Assembly: GCA_033032865.1 (NCBI GenBank) | Contig: JAWHQI010000263.1 | Span: 1,364,001-1,428,000 of the forward strand | DNA length: 64,000 bases | Reading direction: 5' to 3' | From: Dactylorhiza incarnata | Taxonomy: Eukaryota; Streptophyta; Magnoliopsida; Asparagales; Orchidaceae | In this document: positions 12,016 through 24,284 of the stretch, in pieces | Numbering within the stretch: the first letter of the stretch is position 1 | Layout: every line of letters starts with the position of its first letter | Position numbers and translations under genes: made by a program | Notes under the pieces: generated by a model | Told to the model about the DNA's origin: nothing | The model's database searches: none | What the model saw: only the letters and a program-made list of their open reading frames with translations

Positions 12016-13708
12016 TGATAGCTAAAATTTAGGATATAAATAATTTTCTCCAAATTCTACGAACTATAGGCAAGAGCACCTATCGTTCATAGGATAGGAT
12101 ATTTAAAACAAATAAATATCAAGTGTCGTATTCCACGGGTCTGTCGAGTACTTCTACTCACGCAAATTATTATTATTTTATCGGAAATAAAATTGAGTTT
12201 TGAAAATAATTAAAAGAAGAGAAACATTTGATCTAGAATCCTTCTTAAGTAAAATACTTCGTAAATCTAGAATTTAAAAGCAATGGATTTAGACAAAACT
12301 TGACCGTGGAGGTTCCCAAAATATGATAGAGCCTCTCTCGAGAGAACTACCACCTAACATTAGGTTGATCGATTAAGACCCCTCGACCAGTCGAACCCCC
12401 TAAGCTTGCTTTATGCGGTGAGCCCCACTATTGGATTTGACTCCAATCCGGAAGATTTGTGTCACCCTCTCTCGAGGAATGCATACAACTCTTTTTACCG
12501 ATGAGCGATCTACCCGTATTTACGGATCTCTCGATACACTAAAATACGGATCAAACTTGATTATCATACCCTAGAAATATGAAACCAATAATTGCAAAAT
12601 TAACGGTAAATCTTAGTTTTCCAAAACTAAACCATGAATAAGAGATTACGAAATATAAAAGCTTAAGAATTCATCTGATCAAATGCTATGAAAATTAGCT
12701 AAACATAATTGAGAAGAAAAACATTTTTATTTTATGTAAATAAAAGTACAATTGCAAGTAAAGTAAATCTAAGCTAAGAATTAAAAAGACAAGACATAAA
12801 ATAAAGTTACACTAAGAAAAATGCAGAAAAACTATACTAGAAACGACCCAATCGAAGCAAGGACTCGATTCCCATCACTTTGGCAGCAGCAACAATTTAT
12901 AGGCAAAAGTTCTGGAAGTCACGCCCCTAGGTCACGCCCGTGACCTAGGGCGTGTAAGGTACGAAACCGACGTCTTGAAAGCCCGGGAACGTTGGTGGAA
13001 AAACCGCCAAAATCCATCAATTTGGAGTACACGCCCCCTGGTCACGCCCGTGACCATGGGCGTGTAAGCTGAAACGGCCTGCGGTGGAAAAATGCTTCAT
13101 TAAATGTTCCCCGTGGTGAGTCACGCCCGTGACCTGGAGTTCACGCCCCCTAGTCACGCCCGTGACCTAGGGCGTGTAGAGAGAAAAACTTCCAGAATTA
13201 CACTGGGAAGCATTCCGGAAAAAATTGTAATTTTTTTCAGTACACGCCCGTGGTCACGCCCGTGACATGAGGGCTTGTACTTGGGAAACTTCTCTAGATT
13301 TGTAGATAATCTCGTGCTCATCCCGAAATGTGGTGGCACGTCCCGTAACTTTTCCTGGATTGAAAGTTATGACCATTTGAAATTCTGCAACCAGCATAGT
13401 CTTCTTCACTGTTTTTTTTTAGAGTACACGACCTTGGGTCACGCCCATGACTTGATTACACGCCCCATGGTCACGGGCGTGACCTAAGGTGTGTAATTTT
13501 AAAATTCTGACTTTTACTATTCGCAGACTAAAATTCTGAATTTTTACTATTCGCAGACCAAAACTGCAAAAATTGCTCCAGGACCTCTCAAAAGCTCTGA
13601 AAACACAAAACAAAGTAAATTAGACATATATTAAACTAAAACTATATAATAATTAATTAATTACAACTAAAATATTATATAAAAATAACTATAAATAATG
13701 CACTATCA
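12016..13708 (-). repeat. Element C LTR, right copy (5' LTR)
   Basis: 1693 bp, pairing with 7629-9330 with scattered substitutions and small indels. It carries the same GGTCACG/CGTGACC palindrome cluster (12915-13495). Confidence 0.9.
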
Positions 13709-14388
13709 TTGACCTATGATCTTTTCCTTTGTAGAAAACAAAGAAAGAGATGTATGACGAAAATAATCCTGCTTACCGGAAAGTGATGTTAGAAGAAATA
13801 AATGAGGCAGTTGAAATGACTATTTCTAAGTTGCGAGATAATGGTATTCAGATTCCTGAGGATACCAGTTTCTTATCTTTATTTCCTAAGGCCACTGTTC
13901 TTCAGGCAGAAAAAGAGGATATAGAAGAAGAAGCGGAAATGTTCGATGAGGGAACAGGGGTGGAGGAGAAGGAAAGAGAAGGACTTATTGATGAGGAAGG
14001 AGGGGAAGAGAGAGATGAAGGAGAGGCGGTTTTGGATGGGAGAAAAGAGGTAGAGGGAGAAGGAAGAGAAGAAGGCAAGGATGAACCTGGAGAAAAATAT
14101 GAAGGGAGAAAAGATAATTCTCCAGAAGACCGGGCGGTCAAGCATTTTATATCTGATGACCTCAGCCTTGATGGTCTGGAAGATTTCCTTAATGTTGATT
14201 TCAGTCAGCCATTGATTGGAGGCAAAGATGAGCTGAGTGGGAGTCAGTTTGATCCAGATGAAGAGCTGAGTTCGGCGGCAAAATCTGACGTTGGCTCTTT
14301 GGGAGAATCCTCCAGTTCGAGCGAACTCAGCGCTGACTCCGATTCATCTGAAGATGAAGACCCCCCCTCCAAGAAAAAGAAGAAGTAG

Positions 14389-15438
14389 AAAACATTTTTT
14401 GTTTCTTTAATGTATTTTTGGCTGCCAATATGTCGGCTTAAATTCTAGTTCGTTTTTTCTGTAATGAAAAACTTTTGGAATGAAAAAATAGTAAAATAGA
14501 ATAGCATTTTCTCCTTGCATACCTTTATCTGATTGCAACATCTATCTTTGTATATTTTCTTCTCCCACCTTCTGCTATAAAGATGGTAGTAATTTTGCAA
14601 GTGATCTTTTCAATGATTAGTCGAACTCGAATTATGATCGATCGGTCTTAATACTGTTTCAATCATTTTTATCGAAGAACCTTACTGAATATCGAATAAG
14701 ATGTAGCGATCTTCGTACTGCAGGTCGCATTTTGACTCCATATTTTTGGATAACAATTGTTCTGGATATCGGGGCCTGAAAAGTTCTGAGACGCTTCTGC
14801 ATTATGTCAAGATTCTTCTGGAGCGGTCTGAATCTAGAGATCGCTCGACCTTGTTTTGAGAAAGAAACCATAGCTTAAAATCATGACCACCTGTAATTTT
14901 ATTTTAAGTTATGGTGTTCTTTAGTAAATGACCCTGGGGGTTGAGAAGATAACAGAGGGAGGGGGATGAGATGGTTTTTTAATGATTATTTTTAAGGAAG
15001 GAAAACCAACTAGTATTCGAGTGTAGCAGGCTGTGATGGCCTGTTGCCACTATCTGAAGGCACGACATAGGTGGCATTCACCAAGACCTCCCTTGATACA
15101 GTGGTGTGCTCACATATCGTCCAAGATCCGGGATATCATATTGAACCCTCTCAAATGAGATTGGTGAGCTACTGCTGCATGGAAGCAAAATCTCCCCGCA
15201 ATCCATGGTCAATGTAGGTGTTATGCTCATCGTCAATTCATGGGGGTTCATGTATGATCCGGCGATATCTGCTTTGGTATGTCTTTAAGTTTATTTGTTT
15301 TGGTTCATTTCGATCCCATATAAAATTATACATGGAAAAACTAGGAAAATCAATAACTTCCGTCTAGTAACTGATGAGATGAATACATTGCAAAGGGGGG
15401 GGGGGGGGGGGTAGAGAAAGAATAACGAGAAGTCTGTT
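14389..15438. other. Non-coding stretch between B's antisense gene 2 and integrase
   Basis: No gene seen. The first part is the likely 3' region of the plus-strand antisense gene; the far end abuts the integrase stop. A run of 17 G lies at 15395-15411. Confidence 0.6.
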
Positions 15439-16493
15439 TTAAGAGAAAAAACGTTTCAAATCATCTCCACTCCAGGTATTTGCTATCTTGTTTCTGTCAT
15501 AAGTGCTAAGGCGATAAGCTCCATTTTTCAATACTGCTTTTATGATATAAGGACCTACCCAATTTGGGTTTAACTTTCCGACTGAGCTGGATCTAGCTGC
15601 TGCATCTACCTTCTTTAAAACCAGGTCTCCAGTAGTGAATTCTTTGATTCTTATATTTTTATCAAAATATCTCGTCATTCTTCTTTTTATCTCTTCTTGC
15701 CTTACTATAGCTTCATCTCTTAATTCCTCAATTAAGTCGAGGCTATGTTTGAGATCTCCATCATTATCTCCTATCCAGGTATCCTTGTTTTGTTGAGCCA
15801 ATAAGACCCTGGGGCTTTTTACTTCAAGCTCGATTGGAATTAACGCTTCCGAACCATGAGATAATTTGAAGGGGGTTTCACCAGTCGCACTTGTTGGGGT
15901 AGTTCTAAGAGTCCAGAGAACTGCCGGGAGTTGTTCTGCCCAATTGCCCTTGATATTTTCTACCTTTTTCTTGAGAAGGTTCAGGATACATTTATTAGCT
16001 GCTTCTATCTGCCCATTGCTCCTTGGATGATGGACTGACGCAAATCGAAGCTCAATTCCTATTTCATCGCAATTGTTAATCATCTCTGAATTGTTAAATT
16101 GAGGCTCGTTGTCTGTTATTATGGCCATGGGAATTCCATGCCTACAGATAATTTCTCCCCAGATAAATTTTTTTACTATCTGGGTGGTTGTTTTAGCTAG
16201 AGCTTTTGCTTCAATCCATTTGCTGAAGTAATCTATCATAACCAGAATAAAACGCCTTTGTCCACTTGCAGTGGGAAAAGGTCCTAGAAGATCCATTCCT
16301 CATACTGCGAACGGCCAGGGGGAGTCATGATGGACTTCAACTGCTGGGCAGGCTGATGCTGGAGCGGAGCAAACTTCTGACATTGAATGCACTTCTTAGC
16401 GTAGTTAGCTGCATCTTTCCTTATCTTGGGCCAAAAATATCCCTGCCTCAAAATCCTTTTTCTAGGGTTCGTGCACCTGAATGACTTCCACAC
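15439..16493 (-). pseudogene. Element B integrase, frameshifted
   Basis: Integrase inserts the cDNA copy into host DNA. Two frames cover it: 16493-16284 (end of the HHCC zinc domain, CIQCQ; its His residues are in another frame at about 16,500) and 16296-15439 (core and C-terminus). The D-D-E residues are visible in MDLLGPF, ITDNEPQF and GQIEAANK. The C-terminal part has VGKLNPNWVGPY and ends WSGDDLKRFF, as in F. Breaks near 16,290 and 16,470 kill the frame. It sits directly downstream of the second RNase H. Confidence 0.88.
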
Positions 16494-17040
16494 TCACCTG
16501 AGTGTACTTCTCTGAGAACAATCGGAACTTCTTCTTCTGAGATGCATCTGGATAATGGAGCTAAAAAAGTTTTTCGATATAAGATACCTGAGATCAGATA
16601 ATAATAAGTTGCTTTTAATCTGAACCTTTTTTTTATCTTTTACACTTATGTGGAATTCTCCTGATGAAAGATATAGCATAAAGGGATCCATCCAGGAGCT
16701 TTTATGATCGATCTGCATTACTGATTCTTCCTCAATTGCCGGGTGGAAAAGATCTGATGTGGTTCCTCCTGATGATAACCCGAATTTAGCTAAGTGATCT
16801 GCATCTGAATTTTCTGATTGAGGGATATGTTGGATAGTGAAAATTTCGAACTTTCCGATCTCTTGCTTTACCATCTTCTGATATTTCTTCAATATTGGTT
16901 CTCTAGTTTCATAGGTGATGTTTACTTGAGACGCCATAACTAATGAATCTGTTTTAACCATGATATCTTCGATACCTAATTCTTTGGCGAAACGAAGTTC
17001 CGCTAAGAGGGCTTCATATTCTGCCTGGTTATTGGTGACT
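16494..17040 (-). pseudogene. Element B second (archaeal-type) RNase H, 3' part
   Basis: From NNQAEYEALLAELRFAKELG the frame runs to the region before integrase. The Glu of AEYEA, the Asp of KTDSLVM and the Asp of DADHLAK are family catalytic positions. The N-terminal part (VDGASGKNSSGAG) is at 24285-24420, on the far side of element D, which cut the domain at TGACT. The ATG at 17073-17075 belongs to D's LTR and is not a true start. A second RNase H before integrase is a hallmark of Tat elements. Confidence 0.85.
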
Positions 17041-18545
17041 TGATGCGTGTCGGCAAGTGCACCGGTCGCTGTCAAGTAATAATTGTGGAGAATGGAATCC
17101 CCGGATGTCGGTCTCTTGAGGAATGCAGGTTGGGTGAACGAATCGCGCAGTGACTATTGTTACACAAGCGTTTCACAAACACAAAGAGGGGGTTTTTGGT
17201 TGGTTTTCCTAGTCTTAACAACAGCAAAAGGAATGCGGGTCGAAAGCACTGCTTCGCAAGGTGAGATGGATGCAACGGCCGCGATGCCGTGCTTCGAGAG
17301 GTGGATGGAGCGTGCTCAAGTGCGAGAAGGTGAGGGTCGCAAACACCTCTTCACAACCGCCGTTAGCTCTTGCTAACGCGGAACAAACACCTTGCGTGCG
17401 TGCGTGAGTGAGTGGAAAACGGAGTGAATCACAAGCAAACCATGAAGAACAACAAGGAAACATTCATTTCAACAAACAACATCACAATATTCAAGTTTAC
17501 ACGGCTCAACGAGTACAATGAAGGAAAGAGGAAAGAAATAACCGATGGTGAAGACTAGCGGCCGTTCACGGCCGGAATGGTAGGTTGTCGGGCTACCTCC
17601 GGACTCGGGCGGACTATGCTTCCGGCGTAAAGAGTTGTCACAATCTCCCTACGTAGCTCCGTCGTCTTCGACTTCAGGTTTCTTCTTCTTCTCACTGGGC
17701 GAAATGAGAGAATGGCTGCTTGGAGGCTTGCGGATGGTGAAGAACACTCACGGACAATGGAGGAAGTCTTGGAATGGATGGAGGAGGCTTCCCCTTGCGT
17801 AGGAGATGAAGTGGAGGCATCCCAAGGTGGTGGTCGGCGGCGTACGGAACAGGAACTCTGCTCCCGGAAGTGGATCTTGCCCTAAAATCGGAACAGGCGT
17901 TTAAATAGGCGCTGGAATAAATACTGCGCACGATCATTGGCGCACGACCAGTGGTCGTGCGCACAGGAATTCTGCGATCGTGCGCACTGCCTGGGTGGAA
18001 CCTGCAAGACACGAAATTTATAAAATAAAATGTTCGCACGACCAGTGGCGCACGACCAGTGGTCGTGCGCACTATCGTCGGTGGTCGTGCGCATTAGACG
18101 AAACAAAACTCAGAAATTTAATGATAAGTGCGCACGAACAGTGGCGCACGACCGGTGGTCGTGCGCACTGGCGTTGATGGTCGTGCGCACTACACCAAAC
18201 AGAACTCATGAAAAAAGGGGTAAGTGCACACGATCAGTGGCGCACGACCAGTGGTCGTGCGCAATAGAACAAGTGATCGTGCGCAGTGTTCCTGTGCAGA
18301 ATTGCACCGGAAACACCTACACGACTCCTATTCCGGCACAACCACAAATCCAGCCACTGAAGGTGGCACTTAACAGCGCATGAAAACTACTAATGACGAT
18401 AAGCACGAAATCACACCAAAGTGGCCCCAGAAGTGCACCTAGCATGGATTATCAAATATAACCTATAACAGGGCTAAAGTGCGGTGAAATGACTGAATAG
18501 CGGCCCGGATGAGTCCATAAATGTGTATATGATCAGGACTCATCA
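17041..18545 (-). repeat. Element D LTR, left copy (3' LTR)
   Basis: 1505 bp, TGATGCGTGTCGG...GACTCATCA. Positions 17925-18290 hold four clusters of interrupted palindromes with arms GCGCACGACC and GGTCGTGCGC and a 3-bp spacer. ORFs at 17692-18383 read through these clusters and are not genes. A polypurine tract (minus strand TAAGTCTGGGGGTG) lies directly outside, at 18546-18559. Confidence 0.92.
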
Positions 18546-20330
18546 CACCCCCAGACTTAACTGTTTGCGCGTCCCGAGCAAACGAATCCGGCGGAGTGTG
18601 AAAATGATAATTAACATAGAGAATTACACAAAGGAGTACGGTGCGAAGTAACATACGCATGCGAGTAGAGATTCTAGTAGAAGAAGATTCTAACTATGCT
18701 AACTAATTTACAGAAGTATTAAAGCGTAAGTAAAGATTTAGTTGTACTCAGTTGGTGAATTATGAAGAATTTGAACGATCATGCCCGGTATGAATGTGAC
18801 GAGACACTGAGGCGGGTGTTGCAAAAGATCGGGGCTTAGGAATAACTCCGCTGAAATCCATCAACGTCGTGAACCATACGCTTGCCCGGTCACATTCTCT
18901 CCACGGCGCTAGCAAACTCGCAAATCAAATCAGTAGGACTTTTAGGATTAAAATGGGGCTTAGGTCACGGTAGGATATTCAAAGTTAAACACGATGGCTA
19001 CGCAACCCAAGTGAGCTAACGGAACGCTGCACCTCAAAAAACCAACAAACTATGCTCGTGTGACACACCCCCAGACTTATCATGAAAACCAGGTGTGCAC
19101 ACGGCCTACTTCACAAATACCAACAGATTTTCTATTTAGCTCGGAAGGATCTCTTTTCAAAATACGCTCTTTTTTTTTCTTTTAACATATTTTACTTTTT
19201 TGATGCATCCTCCGGTTGGTTCAAAATCAGCAGATAGACTTTATTTTCCCTTCATAACACAATGATTCCACACACCACACAAGTTGAGAATTATGAGCGC
19301 AGTTAAAAACAATTTGGTTGCGGGTGTAGGATAGGCTTCAGGCTTTGGTGGATGAAGAGGAGCTGAACAAAGGAATGGTAGGCACAAAATAGGCTTGCAA
19401 CGGTGAACAAAATGGACATGGAGTAACAAAGCTCAAACTAGCCAAAGGGTGACCTACATCATGCTTGACTCAACGAGTCGCTCTCGCCCATGCTTCGAGA
19501 GTCGCTTGGGGCAAGTTCTTAGCCCACGAGAAAGGTAAACCTTCCTCCCGACTCGAGCAACACACGACTAGCACTCGTACACACACAACACCGGGTTATC
19601 GTCAATTTCATTCAAATTCACAACTTGAGTATAATAAATCTAAATTTACGCAGAAATACTAAACATAAATTAGATGCATAAAGAAAATCTAGTTCTACTC
19701 AAATTCTACCATAACATGCGAAGTGACTAGAACACTACATGAGTCAACATCGCACTCCAAATAATAATTCCTATGTTAACAACCTATTTCACATTCCAAC
19801 CACAATAGTCTAAACGGAACAACAACAAAAAGATAAGCGCGCACTCAAGTGGGTGAAGTGGTGTGTGAAGAATGCAACAATGATAATGATAAGGATAAAT
19901 AAAAAGCAACCTTCTAGTATGCAGTGCAACTCGTGCACAGTGGATAACAACAACCGCTCCCCCAGACTTAAGCTAAACAATATATCTAGAAATTTGAAGC
20001 TAAAAGAGGGGAGAAAGTGTTACCCAATGCTCAGAATTGAGCATACCAGACGATTGGCGTTTATGATCAAGAACAGTCCGCAACATCCGCACCATCGAAC
20101 ACAAAACCTGCAAGCACAAAACTCAAAACAACAAAAGCATATGCAAAAGCTGAACTAAAAGAAGTTAGATAAAAAGAAATACGAAATCAGGAAATCTGGG
20201 TTGTCTCCCAGTAGCGCTTTCATTTAACGTCCTTAAGCTGGACCAAATACCTGTATTAGCATTGTTTATAAAGTGCAGGAATTAAAAAGAGATGCTCAGA
20301 AACGGTTCACCACATCAAATAAAACACAAA
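18546..20330 (-). other. Non-coding 3' interior of element D
   Basis: No gene seen. It begins with the polypurine tract next to the 3' LTR. The core of that tract (plus strand CCCCCAGACTTA) recurs at about 19067 and 19959. Near 20195-20235 are the words GTCTCCCAGTAGCGCTTT and TTAACGTCC, matching in reverse the Athila post-pol pattern also seen in C. Confidence 0.6.
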
Positions 20331-21434
20331 TCAGCTGAAAGCGCTCTTATGGTGCGCGTCTCCCGTAGCACGTAGGCGGGAGGTGAAGGCTTTAGGGCCA
20401 GCACTGGTATTACCCAATGCTCCCCTAACCTCCGCCACCTTGCCACGGAGAGCGGCAGCACGAGCGTCGCGCAGAAGTTTTTCCTTTTTAAGTTTGGTGA
20501 CAGTCGGAGACTGCCACCGTTGAGAGTTCTCAGATTTTTCCACCTTAGCGGTGGGTGGCGTCACTTCCGGTGTCACGGTGACCACCGGATCGGCCCAGGA
20601 GATGGAGCGCTTAGATAGTTTATTACATGAATCAAAATAAGAGGGTAATGGGACATTGTCCCGAACCAAATTCACGTCAGAGTTTTTTGAATTGCAGTCT
20701 TATTCCGTCTCGGAACCAAACTCTCGCCGAAGATCAACTTCTTCTTCTTCACTAGACAGGTACTCCTCCTTTTTCCCTTCACTTGATTCTTTGACTTCTT
20801 CATGCCCTGCACAGCTCAATGATTCATCAAAATTAAAAGGAGGGGGCGGAGTGAATGTTTCAGCTGTGACTTCGGAGCAAGTGGGCTGCTGCATCTTATT
20901 GGTTAGGACAATGCATCCCGTAGCAAAATCAAGGGTAGCACCGCTCTCTTTCAAGAACGGCACGCCCAAGATAGGAATCGAATGATTTTCCTGCGGGCCC
21001 AAAACCTGAAAATCAGCAACAACAATTATCCCCTCAACTGTCACCTCCACATTCTTCACTTCCCCCTCGGATTGAATAACAGTCCCATTGGCAAGCACAA
21101 GGGATTTCCTTTCCTCCGTGTTCATTTCCAATTGTAATTTAGCTACATCTTGCAACGCAATGACGTTGCGAGATGAACCAGAATCACACAAAGCTTTCGT
21201 TTCAAAATTGTTGATGGAATAAGAAATTACCAGCTCACTCGGATCAGCCTCTACCACATCCCCAAGACTCTTCCCTTGATCAATTGGGTTCTTTTCCGTG
21301 TTGCTGGGAAGGGTCCCCTGCGATCGCTCGGTTAGCACTTGGGCCAATTGGCCCAACTGCGTCTCCAAGTTTCGCATGGATGCAGTTTGATTTACCATAT
21401 TCGAATTAGCTACTTGCATGAATTTCTCCATCAT
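20331..21434 (-). pseudogene. Element D protease and downstream region
   Basis: The frame starts in a gag-protease linker (MRNLETQLGQLAQVL, typical of Athila) and contains the aspartic protease: active-site DSG in ALCDSGSSRNVI and the later ILGVPFLKESGATLDF. A TAA at 20700-20702 interrupts it, then the same frame runs on to 20331 as a basic, low-similarity tail. Whether the stop is ancestral or new cannot be told from one copy. No RT follows. Confidence 0.75.
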
Positions 21435-21439
21435 CTCTT

Positions 21440-22660
21440 CTAGATTACTCTTTTTTTGGGTGGGGGGTGCTTGGTTATAATCCGGGTGTGGTGGCCTCGG
21501 TTGGCTCCCGACGGCGTAAGCATCGTTTTGATGCTGCCCCGGTGCCCAACGTTGGCAAGGTGTGTTTGGATTCCACGAGAAGTTCGGGTGACTTCTCGCT
21601 CCCGGATTATAAGCATTATTGAAAGGCGCCCCCTAGGCTGATTTCCTACATAATTAACAGATTCGTTCAAGTTCAAGTGTGCGAAGTCACCTGCCACGTG
21701 GTTCCCCGAACATTCATACGCGTGGTGGCCTCCGCCTCCACATCCCTCGCAGGTAATGACGGCAGCAGGCGCGGATGGAGAGGGGAGTGAGTCGACCATG
21801 AAGAGACCTCGACCGCTTCTTGGAGCATTTCTCCCTGCAGTCCAGAATGTACTGTGGGAGGCAGTGTCGCGCAGAATTCGAAGGGCTTCCTCAGGAGTGT
21901 GGTTCATCAAGGTACCACCCGCCGCAACATCGATCATTGCCCTGTAGTTGGGCTCGATCGCAAAGTAGAACAATTCGACCACATTCCATGGTTGGAGCTC
22001 GTGGCCAGGACAACGGCGAAGGAGATCGTTGAGGCGCTCCCATGCTTCAGCAAGGGTCTCTTGGTCAAATTGGCCAAATGTGGCGATCTCCCGTCGCAAG
22101 CTCACGATCTTATCCACAGGATGGAATTTAGTAAGGAACTTGGACGCGAGAGCATCCCAAGTTGCAGCAGTCCCTGGCGGAATGGAATGGAGCCACACAT
22201 TTGCTTTGTCGCGGAGTGAAAAGGGAAGCAGTCTAAGCTTGACCGTGTCGTCAGCAATCCCAGCGTAGCGGAAGGTTCCGCAAATATCAGAAAACTCCGC
22301 CAGATGCAGATGCGGATCTTCGCTGGCCAACCCCGAGAACTGAGCGTTGTTCCGGATGATGTTTAAGATCGCTGGCTTGATCTCAAACTGATTATTCATA
22401 ATATTGGGTCCGAACCCCGGGTACACACTCCCAGCAGTTGGAGTGGTGTAGTCCCTCATCGTGCGGGGCCGAGGCCTAGCCGCCTCCTGCTCATCTCCAG
22501 GCTGATGTTGCCCCACGTCGGGCATTCTCGGATCAACATCATTTGGGTCTACCTGATCACCCATTGCCGCCTGTGCGGCTGCAGCGCGCCTTCTTGCGCG
22601 AACGGTCCGTTCAATCTCAGGATCGAAGGGTACGAGTTCCCCTGCGGCTTGTCTCTGCAT
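21440..22660 (-). pseudogene. Element D gag (Athila type), frameshifted near its end
   Basis: Gag forms the particle that packages element RNA. The 406-codon frame has a variable N-terminus (1-90), the core retrotransposon gag region (about 95-270, with PFSLRDKANVWLHSIPPG and KFLTKFHPVDK) and a CCHC knuckle CEGCGGGGHHAYEC (C-x2-C-x4-H-x4-C). After VNYVGNQPRG the expected Athila continuation (NAYNPGARSHPNFSWNP) is in the next frame, so a single-base change in the G run near 21632-21637 shifts the end. The protease frame follows in that other frame. Otherwise the gag is intact. Confidence 0.82.
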
Positions 22661-22750
22661 GCACTGTCACAAACAAAAAGAAAAACAAAGAAAATAAAAA
22701 ACAACTGCTCGTATAACGAAAGTCACAACACGGGACGTTACACGCCTGCA

Positions 22751-22769
22751 TTCCCCGGCAACGGCGCCA
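22751..22769 (-). other. Element D primer-binding site
   Basis: Minus-strand TGGCGCCGTTGCCGGGGAA (tRNA-Asp type), six bases inside the right LTR. Identical to the site in C. Confidence 0.88.
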
Positions 22770-22775
22770 AAAACT

Positions 22776-24284
22776 TGATGCGTGTCGGCAAGTGCACCGG
22801 TCGCTGTCAAGTAATAATTGTGGAGAATGGAATCCCTGGATGTCGGTCTCTTGAGGAATGCAGGTTGGGTGAACGAATCGCGCAGTGACTATTATTACAC
22901 AAGCGTTTCACAAACACAAAGAGGGGGTTTTTGGTTGGTTTTTCTAGTCTTAACAACAGCAAAAGGAATGCGGGTCGAAAGCACCGCTTCGCAAGGTGAG
23001 ATGGATGCAACGGCCGCGATGCCGTGCTTCGAGAGGTGGATGGAGCGTGCTCAAGTGCGAGAAGGTGAGGGTCGCAAACAACTCTTCACAACCGCCGTTA
23101 GCTCTTGCTAACGCCGAACAAACACCTTGCGTGCGTGCATGAGTGAGTGAGTGGAAAATGGAGTGAATCACAAGCAAACCATGAAGAACAACAAGGAAAC
23201 ATTCATTTCAACAAACAACATCACAATATTCAAGTTTACACGGCTCAACGAGTACAATGAAGGAAAGAGGAAAGAAATAACCGATGGTGAAGACTAGTGG
23301 CCGTTCACGTCCGGAATGGTAGGTTGTCGGGCTACCTCCGGACTCGGGCGGACTATGCTTCCGGCGTAAAGAGTTGTCACAATCTCCCTACGTAGCTCCG
23401 TCGTCTTCGACTTCAGGTTTCTTCTTCTTCTCACCGGGCGAAATGAGAGAATGGCTGCTTGGAGGCTTGCGGATGGTGAAGAACACTCACGGACAATGGA
23501 GGAAGTCTTGGAATGGATGGAGGAGGCTTCCCCTTGCGTAGGAGATGAAGTGGAGGCGTCCCAAGGTGGTGGTCGGCGGCGTACGGAACAGGAACTCCGC
23601 TCCCGGAAGTGGATCTTGCCCTAAAATCGGAACAGGCGTTTAAATAGGCGCTGGAATAAATACTGCGCACGATCATTGGCGCACGACCAGTGGTCGTGCG
23701 CACAGGAATTCTGCGATCGTGCGCACTGCCTGGGTGGAACCTGCAAGACACGAAATTTATAAAATAAAATGTTCGCACGACCAGTGGCGCACGACCAGTG
23801 GTCGTGCGCACTATCGTCGGTGGTCATGCGCATTAGACGAAACAGAACTCAGAAATTTAATGATAAGTGCGCACGAACAGTGGCGCACGACCGGTGGTCG
23901 TGCGCACTGGCGTTGATGGTCGTGCGCACTACACCAAACAGAACTCATGAAAAAAGGGTTAAGTGCACACGATCAGTGGCGCACGACCAGTGGTCGTGCG
24001 CAATAGAACAAGTGATCGTGCGCAGTGTTCCTGTGTAGAATTGCACCGGAAACACCTACACGACTCCTATTCCGGCACAACCACAAATCCAGCCACTGAA
24101 GGTGGCACTTAACAGCGCATGAAAACTACTAATGACGATAAGCACGAAATCACACCAAAGTGGCCCCAGAAGTGCACCTAGCATGGATTATCAAATATAA
24201 CCTATAACAGGGCTAAATTGCGGTGAAATGACTGAATAGCGGCCCGGATGAGTCCATAAATGTGTATATGATCAGGACTCATCA
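22776..24284 (-). repeat. Element D LTR, right copy (5' LTR)
   Basis: 1509 bp, near-identical to 17041-18545 and with the same palindrome clusters (23665-24030). One difference is an extra GAGT repeat near 23,145. Confidence 0.92.

Larger units (their letters stand above)
7629..13708 (-). mobile_element. Element C: non-autonomous Athila-type LTR retrotransposon
   Basis: Target duplication TTGAC at 7624-7628 and 13709-13713. LTRs are 7629-9330 and 12016-13708, and the primer site at 11991-12009 sets the minus orientation. The interior is only 2685 bp and AT-rich. It codes for a broken gag-like protein with one zinc knuckle and has no protease, RT or integrase, so it would need proteins from another element. 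Just past the coding remnant (10840-10870 region) it has the words AAAGCGCT and TGGGAGGC, as does element D; I know this pattern from the region after pol in Athila elements. It sits in an intron of antisense gene 2. Confidence 0.88.
6355..14388 (+). pseudogene. Antisense gene 2 of element B: Transposase_28-like ('putative gypsy type transposon') protein
   Basis: The frame opens at 6355 (MVSARAGACK) and aligns with F's gene at 42634: RPCRLSQVEYL with DPCDLSEEEYM, then GFRFPLPWEMKQIFRYYG.VPGQLPPNS with GFRLPIWSELRQTLSYFG.VPAQLNPNS. That stretch resembles the plant Transposase_28 domain. Codon 54 is a stop (6514-6516). Another stop at 6832-6834 is followed by a frame change (6847-7077). The conserved C-terminal region is at 7272-7562 (GRPLMKWDR). 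An intron runs 7563-13734 (GTAATT...TTTGTAG), swollen by element C. The last exon, 13735-14388, begins KTKKEMYD and ends acidic, then Ser-rich with a Lys tail. Function unknown; the nuclear-looking tail is only suggestive. Confidence 0.65.
17041..24284 (-). mobile_element. Element D: non-autonomous Athila-type retrotransposon with gag and protease
   Basis: Target duplication TGACT at 17036-17040 and 24285-24289. LTRs 17041-18545 and 22776-24284 differ at roughly 18 sites by my count (about 1%), so the insertion is recent relative to B. The minus-strand interior has a primer site, gag and a protease, then about 2 kb without coding. RT, RNase H and integrase are absent. The element disrupts B's second RNase H. 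Its gag core (LRLLPFSLRDKANVWLHSIP) is the Athila type. Confidence 0.92.

Noticed and set aside
17073..17075. ATG at 17075 as the true start of an RNase H gene
   Set aside because: It is in element D's LTR; the domain's real start is across D at 24285-24420.
17692..18383. Open frames in the element D LTR, repeated at 23431-24038
   Set aside because: They read palindrome repeats in both LTR copies and lack any domain.
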